From Thermoleophilia bacterium (GTDB taxonomy: Bacteria > Actinomycetota > Thermoleophilia > Gaiellales > JAICJC01), in contig JAICKX010000005.1 of assembly GCA_025927685.1 (NCBI GenBank), positions 1 through 59,790 of the forward strand: a stretch of 59,790 nucleotides of DNA. The letters are read 5' to 3'. The notes below the pieces were generated by a model. The model ran no database searches, had not been told where the DNA came from, and saw only the letters and a program-made list of their open reading frames with translations. This document shows, piece by piece, positions 48,934-57,417 of this stretch (position 1 is the stretch's first letter; each line of letters begins with the position of its first letter). Made by a program: the position numbers and the translations under genes.

Positions 48934-49673
48934 CACAGCGCGCTGACCTCCGCCATCGCGGCGAGCACCTCCGAGGCTTCCGAGCGACCCTGGTCGCGCA
49001 CGATCTCGCCATCCGCGAGGAACAGCACCCGGTCGGCCATCGCCGCGGCGTTTGCGTCATGGGTCACCATCACCATGGTCTGCCCGTGCGTCGTGACCAT
49101 CGTTCGCAGCAGGTTCAGGATCTCGCCACTCGTCGTCGAGTCGAGGTTGCCGGTCGGCTCGTCTGCGAACAGCACGGCCGGGCGCGACGCGAGCGCGCGG
49201 GCGATGGCGACGCGCTGCTGCTGGCCGCCGGACAGCTCGGACGGCCGGTGCTTGCGCCGGTCCGAGAGGCCGACCTGGTCGATGATCTCGTTCGCCCAGG
49301 TGCGGTCGACCGTCTCGCCCGCCAGCCGCAACGGCAGCAGGATGTTCTCCTCGGCCGTCAGCATCGGCAGCAGGTTGAAGAACTGGAAGATGAACCCCAC
49401 CTGATGCCGCCGCAGGAGGGTCAGGCGGCTGTCGGAGAGGTTCGTGATGTCGGTTCCGGCGATCTCGACGACCCCGGTCGTCGGCTTGTCCAGGCCGGCG
49501 AGGATGTGCATCAACGTCGACTTCCCCGAGCCTGACGGGCCCATCACGGCGGCGAACTGGCCGGGAACGATGTCGAGCGTCACGCCGCGGAGGGCGTCGA
49601 CCGCGGCGTCCCCCTCGCCGTAGCGGCGGGTGACGTCACGGGCGGAGACGACGGCGGTAGCGGTCGCGTTCAT
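48933..49673 (-). CDS. ABC transporter ATP-binding protein (MacB/LolD type)
   Basis: A 246-aa ATPase. Walker A is MGPSGSGKSTLMHILAG, the LolD/MacB-type Q-loop is VGFIFQFFNLLPMLTAEENILLPL, the signature is LSGGQQQRVAIARALA, Walker B is AVLFADEPTGNLDSTTS, and the switch His is in MVMVTHDANAAAMADR. It pairs with the downstream FtsX-type permease. The ATG at 49673 overlaps the chorismate mutase stop as ATGA, so the three genes form one unit. Confidence 0.95.
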   Translation of the reverse strand: MNATATAVVSARDVTRRYGEGDAAVDALRGVTLDIVPGQFAAVMGPSGSGKSTLMHILAGLDKPTTGVVEIAGTDITNLSDSRLTLLRRHQVGFIFQFFNLLPMLTAEENILLPLRLAGETVDRTWANEIIDQVGLSDRRKHRPSELSGGQQQRVAIARALASRPAVLFADEPTGNLDSTTSGEILNLLRTMVTTHGQTMVMVTHDANAAAMADRVLFLADGEIVRDQGRSEASEVLAAMAEVSAL

Positions 49674-49951
49674 TCGCGGGCGGCCTCCCGTGTGCAGAGT
49701 GGCAGGATCACGCCGTACAGCTCGCGCAGCCCCTCGTCGGAGAGCGGTCCCGCGTTCGCGCGGAGGACGGCCGCAACGACCCGCTCCTCGCGGGCGGGAT
49801 CGAAGACCTCGTATCCCCTGGCACGCTTGTGGGCGTGCAGCGCTGCGACGGCCGCGGCGCGCCGGTTCACGGCCGCGACGATGTCGGCGTCGGCGGCGGT
49901 GATGCGGGCCCGGAGCTCGTCGACGATCGGGTCCTGGGCGACGTCTGGCAT
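49670..49951 (-). CDS. Chorismate mutase (AroQ type II)
   Basis: A 93-aa all-helical protein: PIVDELRARITAADADIVAAVNRRAAAVAALHAHKRARG, then the loop YEVFDPAREERVVAAVLRANAGPLSDEGLRELYGVILPLCTRE. The residues that bind chorismate in AroQ (Arg near the start, Lys/Arg in the second helix, DPxRE, a late Arg-Glu pair) appear to be there. It rearranges chorismate to prephenate for phenylalanine and tyrosine. Its link to an ABC transporter by overlap is odd and probably reflects shared transcription only. Confidence 0.85.
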   Translation of the reverse strand: MPDVAQDPIVDELRARITAADADIVAAVNRRAAAVAALHAHKRARGYEVFDPAREERVVAAVLRANAGPLSDEGLRELYGVILPLCTREAARE

Positions 49952-50041
49952 CGGGGCAGTCTACGCAGGCCGGTCCGGGCAGGCGAAGCTTGCCGAGACC
50001 CCGGCTTGCGGCCTGATACCGAGCAGCCGACACTCCACACC

Positions 50042-50596
50042 ATGCACGCGCCCCAGGCCGCGTATGAGTGGGCGGACGGATGCGTCGAGCTCGACGCCTT
50101 CTGCGTGTCCGTCGCGGTCGGCTCCGACCCCGCTGAGGCGGCGGCTGGCTTCGCGGCCGACCTGTCGACGCAGCGGCGGGCGCGCTTCGGGGACGGGTGG
50201 GGGATCTCGCAGAGCTCGTTCGGCAACGACGTCGTGCAGATCGACGTGCTGGGTGACGCCGTGGTCTGCGTGGAGCCGAACGGCTGGGCCGGGATCGACG
50301 AGGATCGCGCCGCCCGGCTCTCCCGGGCCGGCCCGTATGCGGCGTTGTACCGGAGCGTGAACGCCGACATGGAGCTCGTCCTCGCCCGCGCCGGGCGGCT
50401 GGTGCGGAGATTCGACCCACTGCTCTACGACTCTGACGGGGCGATCCCCGAGGAGGAGGGCCTCGCGTTCGGCATCGCGGGCAAACCGGTGTCGGCGTCG
50501 CTTGCCCTGATCGAGCGGCTGACCGGCGTTCGGCTGTCCCGGGACTGGCTCCTCGACCTCGAGCGTTCGACGTTCCTGCGCGATCCGGACGCCTGA
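50042..50596 (+). CDS. Uncharacterised protein, DUF6461-like
   Basis: A 184-aa protein without transmembrane helices. It has AYEWADGCVELDAFCVSVAVGSDPAEAAAGFAAD, DVVQIDVLGDAVVCVEPNGWAGIDEDRAARLS, a central YRSVNADMELVLARAGRLVRRFDPLLY and LTGVRLSRDWLLDLERSTFL. The layout (short strand, WxG-like core, phrase about a self-protein score, late helix) recalls the actinobacterial DUF6461 family, but I cannot confirm it. No catalytic motif is apparent. It stands alone on the plus strand, convergent with the CPBP gene at a 5-nt gap. Confidence 0.65.
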   Translation: MHAPQAAYEWADGCVELDAFCVSVAVGSDPAEAAAGFAADLSTQRRARFGDGWGISQSSFGNDVVQIDVLGDAVVCVEPNGWAGIDEDRAARLSRAGPYAALYRSVNADMELVLARAGRLVRRFDPLLYDSDGAIPEEEGLAFGIAGKPVSASLALIERLTGVRLSRDWLLDLERSTFLRDPDA

Positions 50597-50601
50597 CCCG
50601 G

Positions 50602-51261
50602 TCACACGGTGAGGAAGGCGATCACCAGCGCGGCGCCGTTGAACGCCATGTGCACCCCCATCCCCGGGAGCACGGAGCTCGTGCGGCGCCGCAGCACGGC
50701 CAGCACGAGCCCGGCCACCGCCACCTCCACCACGAGCGACGGCAGGCCGTGGGCGATGGCAAAGAGGAGCGACGTGACCGGCACCGCGACCGGCCCGAAG
50801 GCCGCGAACCCGAGCCCGCGGAAGACGAGCTCCTCGGCGACGGGCGCGACCAGGACGAGCATGACGGCGGCCACCGCGACGGCGGCCCACTGGTGCGACG
50901 TCTGCGGGCTGTGGGTCGGCTCGATCCCCTGCTGCTCGCCGCCGTTGAAGATCGGGTCGAGCACGGCCTCCGATACCAGGATGACCCCCAGGCCGGCACC
51001 TGCGACGGCCAGGGCTGACCGCAGCGGGACGCGGCGAAGGGCGAGGATCTCGCCCACCGGCCCCTCGGAGAACCGGGCGGCAACCAGGGCGTAGCCGGCC
51101 AGCGCCGCCTCGACGATCCCCGACGCCACGAGGCCTGTGAGGTCGTAGACCTCGTTCGAGCGGTCGTCCCCGCCGCCCGTCACCCCGCCGACGAAGTTCA
51201 GGACGAACAGGATGGCCGGCAGCAGCATCCACCACGGCGACACCCGCCGTTCGGGGGTCAC
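50602..51261 (-). CDS. CPBP family intramembrane glutamic protease
   Basis: A 219-aa membrane protein with about six helices. The family active site is present: EELVFRG (Glu-Glu-x3-Arg) at about residues 143-148, then a His in LLFAIAHGLPSL and HMAFN near the C-terminus. Related proteins cleave prenylated or other membrane substrates, and some act in bacteriocin immunity. GTG at 51261 overlaps the stop of the trans-sulfuration gene as GTGA, so the pair is co-transcribed. Substrate unknown. Confidence 0.88.
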   Translation of the reverse strand: MTPERRVSPWWMLLPAILFVLNFVGGVTGGGDDRSNEVYDLTGLVASGIVEAALAGYALVAARFSEGPVGEILALRRVPLRSALAVAGAGLGVILVSEAVLDPIFNGGEQQGIEPTHSPQTSHQWAAVAVAAVMLVLVAPVAEELVFRGLGFAAFGPVAVPVTSLLFAIAHGLPSLVVEVAVAGLVLAVLRRRTSSVLPGMGVHMAFNGAALVIAFLTV

Positions 51262-52409
51262 CGAAGCGCCTGGTCGAGGTCCTCGATCAGATCGTCTGCG
51301 TCCTCGATCCCGACGGTGAGGCGCAGATCGCCCGGGCGGATCCCCGCCTGCTCGAGCTCCTCCGCTGAGAGCTGCCGGTGGCTGGTCGACGCGGGGTGCG
51401 AGACGCAGGTCTCGACGCCGCCGAGGCTCGTGGCGCGGAGGCACAGCTTCACGCCGTCCATCACCGCCTCGCCCGCGGGCCGCCCGCCCTCGACCTCGAA
51501 CGCGAGCATCCCGCCGAAGCCGTCCAGGATCCGGCGGGCGACATCGTGGGCCGGGTGCGACGGCAGGCCGGGGTAGACGACGCGGCTCACGCGCGCGTGA
51601 GACTCGAGGAACTCCGCCACGCGCAGCGCGTTCTGGCAGGCGCGCTCGACCCGCAGGTGCAGCGTGCGGATGCCGCGGCGGACGAGCCACGCCGAGTCGG
51701 GCGAGAGCGTCGCGCCGAGCTCCAGCGACGCGGTGTGGACTTGAGCGATCAGCGCCGCTGGGCCGGCGGCGACGCCCGCGAGCACGTCGGAGTGACCGTT
51801 CAGGTACTTCGTCGCCGAGTGCATCACCATGTCGGCGCCCCACTCCAGCGGCCGGCAGTTGACGGGCGTCGCGACGGTGTTGTCGACGAGGACGCGCGCC
51901 CCGGCGGCGTGCGCGATCTCGCAGATGGCCGGCAGGTCGGCGACCGCGAGGTTCGGGTTGGAGAGGGTCTCGACCACCACCAGCGCGCGGCCGGCCACCG
52001 CCTCGCGCAGTCCGTCCAGGTCCGCGATGTCCACGTGCGTCCCGTCCGGCCGCGAGCCCACCAGCGTGTGCGTCTGGCCGTAGATCTGCTTGGCGGCGAC
52101 GACGCCTGCGCCCGGCGGCGCCAGCACCGCCACGGCCGCCGACAGCGCCCCCATACCGGAGGCGAAGCACAGCGCGGCCTCGGCGCCCTCGAGCTCCGCG
52201 ACGGCGGCGGCCAGCTCGTCGGTGGTGGGGTTCCGGATCCGCGAGTAGAGATACCCGCGCCGCTCGTCGTCCATGATCTCGCCGAACTGGGCGGCCGACT
52301 CGAACTCGTAGATGGCAGAGCGGTGCACCGGCCCGACCACCGGGACGCCGGGAAGGTGGGGGACGCGGCCGGCGTGGACGGCGGTGGTTCCGATCCGGCG
52401 GGCGGTCAC
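51258..52409 (-). CDS. Cystathionine gamma-synthase-type PLP enzyme
   Basis: A 383-aa trans-sulfuration enzyme (Cys/Met metabolism PLP family). YLYSRIRNPTTDELAAAVAELEGAEAALCFASGMGA, VVETLSNPNLAVADLPAIC, VLVDNTVATPVNCRPLEWGADMVMHSATKYLNGHSD (PLP Lys) and LRLTVGIEDADDLIEDLDQAL are all typical. It could be cystathionine gamma-synthase, gamma-lyase or a methionine gamma-lyase-type enzyme; the sequence motifs seen do not decide. GTG at 52409 overlaps the HAD gene's stop. Confidence 0.9.
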   Translation of the reverse strand: MTARRIGTTAVHAGRVPHLPGVPVVGPVHRSAIYEFESAAQFGEIMDDERRGYLYSRIRNPTTDELAAAVAELEGAEAALCFASGMGALSAAVAVLAPPGAGVVAAKQIYGQTHTLVGSRPDGTHVDIADLDGLREAVAGRALVVVETLSNPNLAVADLPAICEIAHAAGARVLVDNTVATPVNCRPLEWGADMVMHSATKYLNGHSDVLAGVAAGPAALIAQVHTASLELGATLSPDSAWLVRRGIRTLHLRVERACQNALRVAEFLESHARVSRVVYPGLPSHPAHDVARRILDGFGGMLAFEVEGGRPAGEAVMDGVKLCLRATSLGGVETCVSHPASTSHRQLSAEELEQAGIRPGDLRLTVGIEDADDLIEDLDQALR

Positions 52410-53080
52410 AGGAGCTCGAGCACGTCGGTCAAGGCCGCGATGGTATCCCGGCCGCCGCCCGCGCCGGTGCGATCCAGAATGCGGGCGTCGATCCCCGCTG
52501 CGGCCGCGCCCGCCCCGTCGGTGTCGCGGCTGTCGCCGACGTGAAGCGCCCGGCCCGGCTCGACGCCCAGGCGTCCCAGCGCCTCCAGGAAGATCCGCGG
52601 ATCGGGCTTGCGCACGCCCGTCTCCCCGCAGGTCACGATCGCGTCGAAGTCGAGCCCGACGCCGGCCAGCGTCCGCCTCAGCGAGAAGTCCCAGTTCGAA
52701 ACGACGGCGGCCGCGGCGCCGGACTCCGCCAGCCCGGCCAGGAGCGGCTCGACGTCCGGGAGCACGTGGAAGGAGACGGCGTCGGAGAGCACGCGCTCCC
52801 CGGCCTCCGCACCCGCCTCGATCCCGAGCTCGGCGAGGAGCACGCGAGCGCAGTCCGCCCGGAGCGCGGCGAGGCCCTCGGCGTCCCCCGCCAGGTGGCA
52901 GTGGCCGCTGTAGTACGCCATCTCCTCCCGGAAGGCGCGCTCGGCCTCGGCCGGCTCGACCTCGGCAGCCAGGTGGCGCCGCACGGCCGCGCGGAGGCGC
53001 GCGAACGGGTCGTCCAGCTCGACCAGCGTGCCGTACGCGTCCAGCAGGACCGCGTCGTAGCGACGTTGGTCTCTAGCCAC
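52406..53080 (-). CDS. HAD-family hydrolase
   Basis: A 224-aa phosphatase-like protein. Motif I is AVLLDAYGTLVEL (nucleophile Asp with Tyr instead of Asp at +2, as in haloacid dehalogenases and some phosphatases). Motif II is AAVVSNWDFS, motif III is GVRKPDPRIF, and motif IV is ALHVGDSRDTDGAGA. A helical cap lies between residues 20 and 90. The lack of the second Asp in motif I (DAYGT) makes a general phosphatase role less certain. It overlaps the lipoprotein gene by 8 nt. Confidence 0.88.
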   Translation of the reverse strand: MARDQRRYDAVLLDAYGTLVELDDPFARLRAAVRRHLAAEVEPAEAERAFREEMAYYSGHCHLAGDAEGLAALRADCARVLLAELGIEAGAEAGERVLSDAVSFHVLPDVEPLLAGLAESGAAAAVVSNWDFSLRRTLAGVGLDFDAIVTCGETGVRKPDPRIFLEALGRLGVEPGRALHVGDSRDTDGAGAAAAGIDARILDRTGAGGGRDTIAALTDVLELL

Positions 53081-53990
53081 CGAGGGGTGCGGACGGGTGC
53101 AGTGCGTGCGCGATCTCCCGAAGCGTCGCCACCACCCTCGGGCCGCGGTCGGTCAGGGCCGTCGGGTCGATCAGGAGGAAGCGGCCCGAGCGGACCGCCG
53201 GCAGGCGCTTCGTGGCCGGGCTCGTGCGCAGGCCCGCGAGCGTCGTCCCCCGGCCCGCCACCGCCAGGTAGGCCTGCGGCTTGGCCGCCCGGAGCTTGGA
53301 GATCGGGTAGGGCTTGCCCGGCTGGGCGTCGGTGGCGACGTCGATGCCCCCTGCGATCGAGATCAGCTGGCCCGCCGGCCCGTTCGGGTCGATCGTGTAG
53401 AAGAAGCCGCTGTCGACGAACACGCGCACCGGCGGCTCCTGCCCGACCGCCTTCGAGATCGACTCGACCCGCTCCTGCATGTGCTGCACGAGCGTGCGCC
53501 CGCGCATCGCATACCCGGTGATGACGCCGACCTGTGACACGTCGTGCTCGATCCCTTGGAGCGTCCCGTCGCCGCCTACGTAGACCGGGATGTGGAGGGC
53601 CGATCCGAGCGCCGTCGCCTCGCCCGAGAGCGACGCCGGCGCCAGGACGAGGTCGGGGTGGAGCTTCCGGATCCGCGCCGTCTCGGTGTGGCCGTCGCTG
53701 TCGAGGACGGCGGGCAGCCTGCGCGCCGCCGGCGGGTAGGTCTCGGCGCCGCTCGCGGCGACGACGTCGGCGCCCGCGCCCAGCGCGAACGCGGTCTCGG
53801 TCAGGCCCGGGTCGAGCGACACGATCCGCGCCGGCTGGTCCTTCACCGTCACCGTGCGGCCCGCGCCGTCCTGCGCCGAGCGCGGGAACGACGGCAGCAC
53901 GCCGACCGGCTCGGGCTTCATGCCGCACGCGGACGCAGCCAGCGCGAGCGCGGCCAGCGGCACGGCGAGGCGCGGGCGAGGGGAGCGCAT
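53073..53990 (-). CDS. Lipoprotein of the BtuF/helical-backbone metal-chelate receptor family
   Basis: A 305-aa secreted binding protein. The signal peptide ends in a lipobox (ALALAASAC) with the lipidated Cys near residue 23. The mature part has two Rossmann-like lobes joined by a long helix: PARIVSLDPGLTETAFALGAGADVVAASGAETYPPAARRLPAV, LHPDLVLAPASL and AKPQAYLAVAGRGTTLAGLRTSPATKRLPAVRSGRFLLID. This is the fold of BtuF/FhuD-type receptors for cobalamin, siderophores or haem. No cognate permease is next to it, so the transporter, if any, is elsewhere. Divergent from the next gene over only 26 bp. Confidence 0.85.
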   Translation of the reverse strand: MRSPRPRLAVPLAALALAASACGMKPEPVGVLPSFPRSAQDGAGRTVTVKDQPARIVSLDPGLTETAFALGAGADVVAASGAETYPPAARRLPAVLDSDGHTETARIRKLHPDLVLAPASLSGEATALGSALHIPVYVGGDGTLQGIEHDVSQVGVITGYAMRGRTLVQHMQERVESISKAVGQEPPVRVFVDSGFFYTIDPNGPAGQLISIAGGIDVATDAQPGKPYPISKLRAAKPQAYLAVAGRGTTLAGLRTSPATKRLPAVRSGRFLLIDPTALTDRGPRVVATLREIAHALHPSAPLGG

Positions 53991-54004
53991 TGCCGCGTCG
54001 ATTC

Positions 54005-54010
54005 TAGACT
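54005..54010 (+). promoter_or_regulatory. Candidate -10 box (TAGACT) for a leaderless transcript
   Basis: TAGACT ends 6 nt before the ATG at 54017, placing +1 at the start codon. The 26-bp divergent gap (53991-54016) leaves space for little else. On the other strand TAGAAT lies 10 nt before the lipoprotein ATG. Confidence 0.4.
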
Positions 54011-54016
54011 TCGCCC

Positions 54017-54460
54017 ATGCCGAGGAGGGGCAGCCTGTTCTGGGCCATCGTGGCCGTGCTCGTCGCCGGGACGCTCGTGTACGGCCCCGCCGAGCTGGCG
54101 CGCCGATCGACCGGGCAGGGCGAGCCGGTCGACTTCCTGACCCACCCGCAGGAGGGGTGGAGGTTCGTGGCCGACGCCATGCGCGAGATCGGCTCGGCGC
54201 GGGCCGGCTCCCCCGACGCGGCCGGGGCGCTGGCAAGGCGTGCGTTCTCCGGCTCGGGCGTGCAGCCGGTGCGCGTCGACCTGCTCTACGTGCCCGACCG
54301 GCGGGTCGACCTCGGCGCAGGGAGCGAGCAGGCGATGGCGAAGGGACGGCTGGTGTGGAGGGTGTCGGGCCGCACCCGGCCGGGCGGCCCTGTGCACACC
54401 GTTGGGTTGATCGACTTCAGCACCGGGGAGCTGACCTACGACGTGAGGACCGCATCGTGA
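54017..54460 (+). CDS. Membrane-anchored protein of unknown function
   Basis: A 147-aa protein with one N-terminal hydrophobic helix (LFWAIVAVLVAGTLVYGPAEL, residues 7-27) and a soluble extracytoplasmic part (EGWRFVADAMREIGSARAGSPDAAGALARRAF...VRVDLLYVPDRRVDL...GRLVWRVSGRTRPGG). The late DFSTGELTYDVR resembles the strands of small sensory or PepSY-like domains, but I do not recognise a family. It overlaps the MscS gene as GTGA and appears to share its transcript. Confidence 0.65.
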   Translation: MPRRGSLFWAIVAVLVAGTLVYGPAELARRSTGQGEPVDFLTHPQEGWRFVADAMREIGSARAGSPDAAGALARRAFSGSGVQPVRVDLLYVPDRRVDLGAGSEQAMAKGRLVWRVSGRTRPGGPVHTVGLIDFSTGELTYDVRTAS

Positions 54461-55257
54461 CCCGCCACCAGGAGATCGTGCTCGGCGGGCTGGTCGTCCT
54501 CCTGGTCGCCATCATCGCGCTCGACCGGCTCGTTCTCGAGCGGTTCGGCACGCGCATCCTGGACCGGCTGCCGGACGCCGACCGGGCGGTCTTCACGACC
54601 CGCTACCGGCTGCTGCGCCGCGTGGTCGAGACGGTGATCGTGTTCATCGGCCTCGTCGCCGCGCTCTTCTCGTTCGACCAGACGCGGGCGGCCGCCCAGA
54701 CGGTGCTGGCGTCGTCGGCGCTGCTCGGGCTCGTGGTGGGGTTCGCCGCCCGGTCGACGCTCGCGAACTTCGTCGCCGGGGTGATGATCGCCGTGAACCA
54801 GCCGGTGCGGCTGGGCGACCGGGTCGTGATCGGCGACGCCGAGGGTACCGTCGAGGACGTCGGCCTCACATACACGCGCCTCAGGACGCCCGACAATAGG
54901 CGGGTGCTGATCCCCAACGAGGAGCTCGCCAACTCGCGGGTCGCGAACCTGACGGTGGTCGACCCCGTCAGCCTTGCCCAGGCCCGCGTGACCGTCCCGG
55001 TGACGGCCGACGGCACGCGCGTGCGCGAGGTGCTGTCGGAGCTCGCGGCCGCCGCGCCGGGGGCGCTGGCCGACCGGCCCGGACCGGGCGTGAGCGTCGC
55101 CGAGCTGACCGCGGCCGGGGCCGTCTTCACAGTCGGCGTCTGGACGGCCGACGCCGCCCAGGCGGCGCAGACGGCGGCCTGGCTGCGCGAGCGGGCGCTC
55201 GCCCGGCTGAACGACGAGGGCGTGCTGGCCGCGCTCGAGCCGGAGCCGGCCGGATGA
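54457..55257 (+). CDS. MscS-family mechanosensitive channel
   Basis: A 266-aa membrane protein. Three transmembrane helices lie at the N-terminus (IVLGGLVVLLVAIIALDRLVL, VVETVIVFIGLVAALFSF), with the pore helix LLGLVVGFAARSTLANFVAGVMIAVNQPVRLGDRVVIGD. The beta domain has GTVEDVGLTYTRLRTPDNRRVLIPNEELANSRVANLT and a cytoplasmic alpha/beta tail ends it. It opens under membrane tension at hypo-osmotic shock. The GTG at 54457 overlaps the preceding stop, and its own stop overlaps the penicillin-binding protein start, so envelope genes are coupled here. Confidence 0.93.
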   Translation: MTRHQEIVLGGLVVLLVAIIALDRLVLERFGTRILDRLPDADRAVFTTRYRLLRRVVETVIVFIGLVAALFSFDQTRAAAQTVLASSALLGLVVGFAARSTLANFVAGVMIAVNQPVRLGDRVVIGDAEGTVEDVGLTYTRLRTPDNRRVLIPNEELANSRVANLTVVDPVSLAQARVTVPVTADGTRVREVLSELAAAAPGALADRPGPGVSVAELTAAGAVFTVGVWTADAAQAAQTAAWLRERALARLNDEGVLAALEPEPAG

Positions 55258-57404
55258 CGGGCCCCCCGCGCCGGCGCGCCTACGACGACGTGCTGGGCCA
55301 TGGGGCCGCGCGGAGGCGCAGGCGGCGGGCGGTGGCCAGGCGGCGGGGGCGGCGGTCGGCCGCCGCGACGGCGCTGGTGGCGATCGCGATCGCGATCACG
55401 GCCGTCGTCGCGTCCGGCGGCGTCGGCGCCACGCTCTACGTGGGGGACGTGCTGAACGGCTACGACCTGGCGAAGCTGAAGCCGCACTACCCGGGCGTGA
55501 CCACCCGGATCTTCGACCGCGACGGGCACCTGCTCGCGCTCATCCCCTCGGTGCAGAACCGTACGCCGGTGAAGTCGCGCGACATCTCCCACTACCTGAA
55601 GCTCGCCACCGTCGACATCGAGGACAAGCGCTTCTACGAGCACGGCGGCGTCGACTACCAGGGCGTCCTGCGCGCGGCGTACGAGGACCTCACCGCGGGC
55701 GGCGTGGTGCAGGGCGCCTCGACCATCGAGCAGCAGCTGGTGCGAAACGTCTACCTGTCCGACGAGCAGTCGGTCACGCGGAAGCTGCGGGAGGCGTACC
55801 TGGCGACGCAGATGGCCGAGCAATGGTCGAAGAACAGGATCCTCACCACCTACCTGAACACGATCCCCTACGGCGGGGTCACCTACGGATGCGAGGCGGC
55901 CGCCGCCGCGTACTTCAACACGCACTGCTCGAAGCTCAACCTGCGCCAGGCGGCGCTCATCGCCGGCCTGCCGCAGTCGCCGACCGACTACAACCCGCGC
56001 CTCCATCCGCAGGCTGCGAAGGCCCGCCGGAACCAGGTGCTGGCCGCGATGCTCTCCGCCGGCCACATCACCACGCAGGAGTTCGACCGCGCTGTCTCGA
56101 AGGGGCTCGGGCTCAGGAAGCCCACCAAGTCCACGCGTATCCGCCAGCCGTACTTCGTCGCGTACGTGCGCCAGCTGCTCAAGCACAAGTACGGCAAGTA
56201 CGCGCTGAAGCGGGGCGGGCTCCAGGTGCGGACCACGATCGACCCCGTGGTCCAGAAGGACGCGCGCGAGGCGATGACCGAGACGATGAGCTTCGCGAAC
56301 GCGCCCGCCGCGGCGATGGTCGCCATCGACCCGCGCACGGGTGAGATCCTGGCGATGCAGTCGTCCACCGACTACACGCAGAGCAAGTTCAACCTCGCGG
56401 TCGACGCCAAGCGCCAGGCGGGGTCGACGTTCAAGACCTACGGCCTTCTCGCGGCGATGGTCGACTTCGGCATCGACCCGTACACCACCATCTACTCGAC
56501 GGCGCCGCTCGACAACTACCCGCTCATCCCCGGCGCCACCGATCCCAACGAGCTGTGGACGGTGAACAACGCCGAGCAGACGGCGAGTGCCGCGCTCCCG
56601 CTCGACAAGGCGCTCGAGGCATCGGTGAACGCGGTCTTCGCCCGCCTGTCGATCGACATCGGGGCCTACAACGTGGCCGACATGGCCTACAAGCTCGGCA
56701 TCCCTCGGGCGGATCATCTGCCCGAGGTGCCGTCCGTCATCCTCGGCTCGGGGGCGGTGTCGCCGCTCGACATGACCCACGCCTACTCGACGATCGCGGC
56801 CAACGGCGTGCGCCGCGACCTGCTGGCGTTCACGCGGGTCGAGAAGTACGGCGGCGTGGTCCAGAAGTTCAAGCCCGACAAGGGGAAGGCCGTGATCCCC
56901 GACGGGGCGACCGCCGAGGTCACGAAGTTCCTGGATGCGAACGTCCACGTCTGCTGCACCGGCTTGAACGCGAACGTGGGCGACGGCCGGGCCCAGGCCG
57001 GCAAGACCGGGACGACCGACGACCACACCGACGCCTGGTTCTGCGGCTACACGCCCAACCTGGCCGCCTGCGTGTGGGTCGGCTACCCGCGGGGCGAGAT
57101 CTCGATGGATCTCGGCGGGCCGATCCCCGGGCCGGCATTCGGCGGCGGCTATCCGGCGACGATCTGGCGGGAGTTCGCGCAGAAGGTGTTCGCCACCGAG
57201 CCGGCCAAGTTCCCGCCGACGCCGTGGGCCGTCCCGCACCACTTCATCACGTACAAGCCGTGGCACTCGCCCAACTTCACGGTGCCGCCGCCCACGCCGA
57301 CCAGCACGACGAAGGGCGGCAAGCCGACCTCCGGGACGAGCGGTGGCGGCGGATCGAGCGGCGGCGGGACGACCACCGGCGCGCCGCCGACCTCCACGCG
57401 ATGA
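55254..57404 (+). CDS. Class A penicillin-binding protein (transglycosylase/transpeptidase)
   Basis: A bifunctional peptidoglycan synthase, 716 aa. A basic cytoplasmic tail is followed by a transmembrane helix (about residues 36-62). The GT51 transglycosylase domain has DIEDKRFYEHGGVDYQGVLRA (catalytic Glu near 123) and GASTIEQQLVRNVYL. The transpeptidase domain has the SxxK as GSTFK (Ser about 391), SxN as SVN (about 457) and KTG as AGKTGTT (about 584). The tail is Pro/Gly/Ser/Thr-rich (PPPTPTSTTKGGKPTSGTSG), likely disordered outside the cell. Its start overlaps the MscS stop by 4 nt. Confidence 0.95.
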   Translation: MTGPPRRRAYDDVLGHGAARRRRRRAVARRRGRRSAAATALVAIAIAITAVVASGGVGATLYVGDVLNGYDLAKLKPHYPGVTTRIFDRDGHLLALIPSVQNRTPVKSRDISHYLKLATVDIEDKRFYEHGGVDYQGVLRAAYEDLTAGGVVQGASTIEQQLVRNVYLSDEQSVTRKLREAYLATQMAEQWSKNRILTTYLNTIPYGGVTYGCEAAAAAYFNTHCSKLNLRQAALIAGLPQSPTDYNPRLHPQAAKARRNQVLAAMLSAGHITTQEFDRAVSKGLGLRKPTKSTRIRQPYFVAYVRQLLKHKYGKYALKRGGLQVRTTIDPVVQKDAREAMTETMSFANAPAAAMVAIDPRTGEILAMQSSTDYTQSKFNLAVDAKRQAGSTFKTYGLLAAMVDFGIDPYTTIYSTAPLDNYPLIPGATDPNELWTVNNAEQTASAALPLDKALEASVNAVFARLSIDIGAYNVADMAYKLGIPRADHLPEVPSVILGSGAVSPLDMTHAYSTIAANGVRRDLLAFTRVEKYGGVVQKFKPDKGKAVIPDGATAEVTKFLDANVHVCCTGLNANVGDGRAQAGKTGTTDDHTDAWFCGYTPNLAACVWVGYPRGEISMDLGGPIPGPAFGGGYPATIWREFAQKVFATEPAKFPPTPWAVPHHFITYKPWHSPNFTVPPPTPTSTTKGGKPTSGTSGGGGSSGGGTTTGAPPTSTR

Positions 57405-57417
57405 CGCCGGTGCCGAC

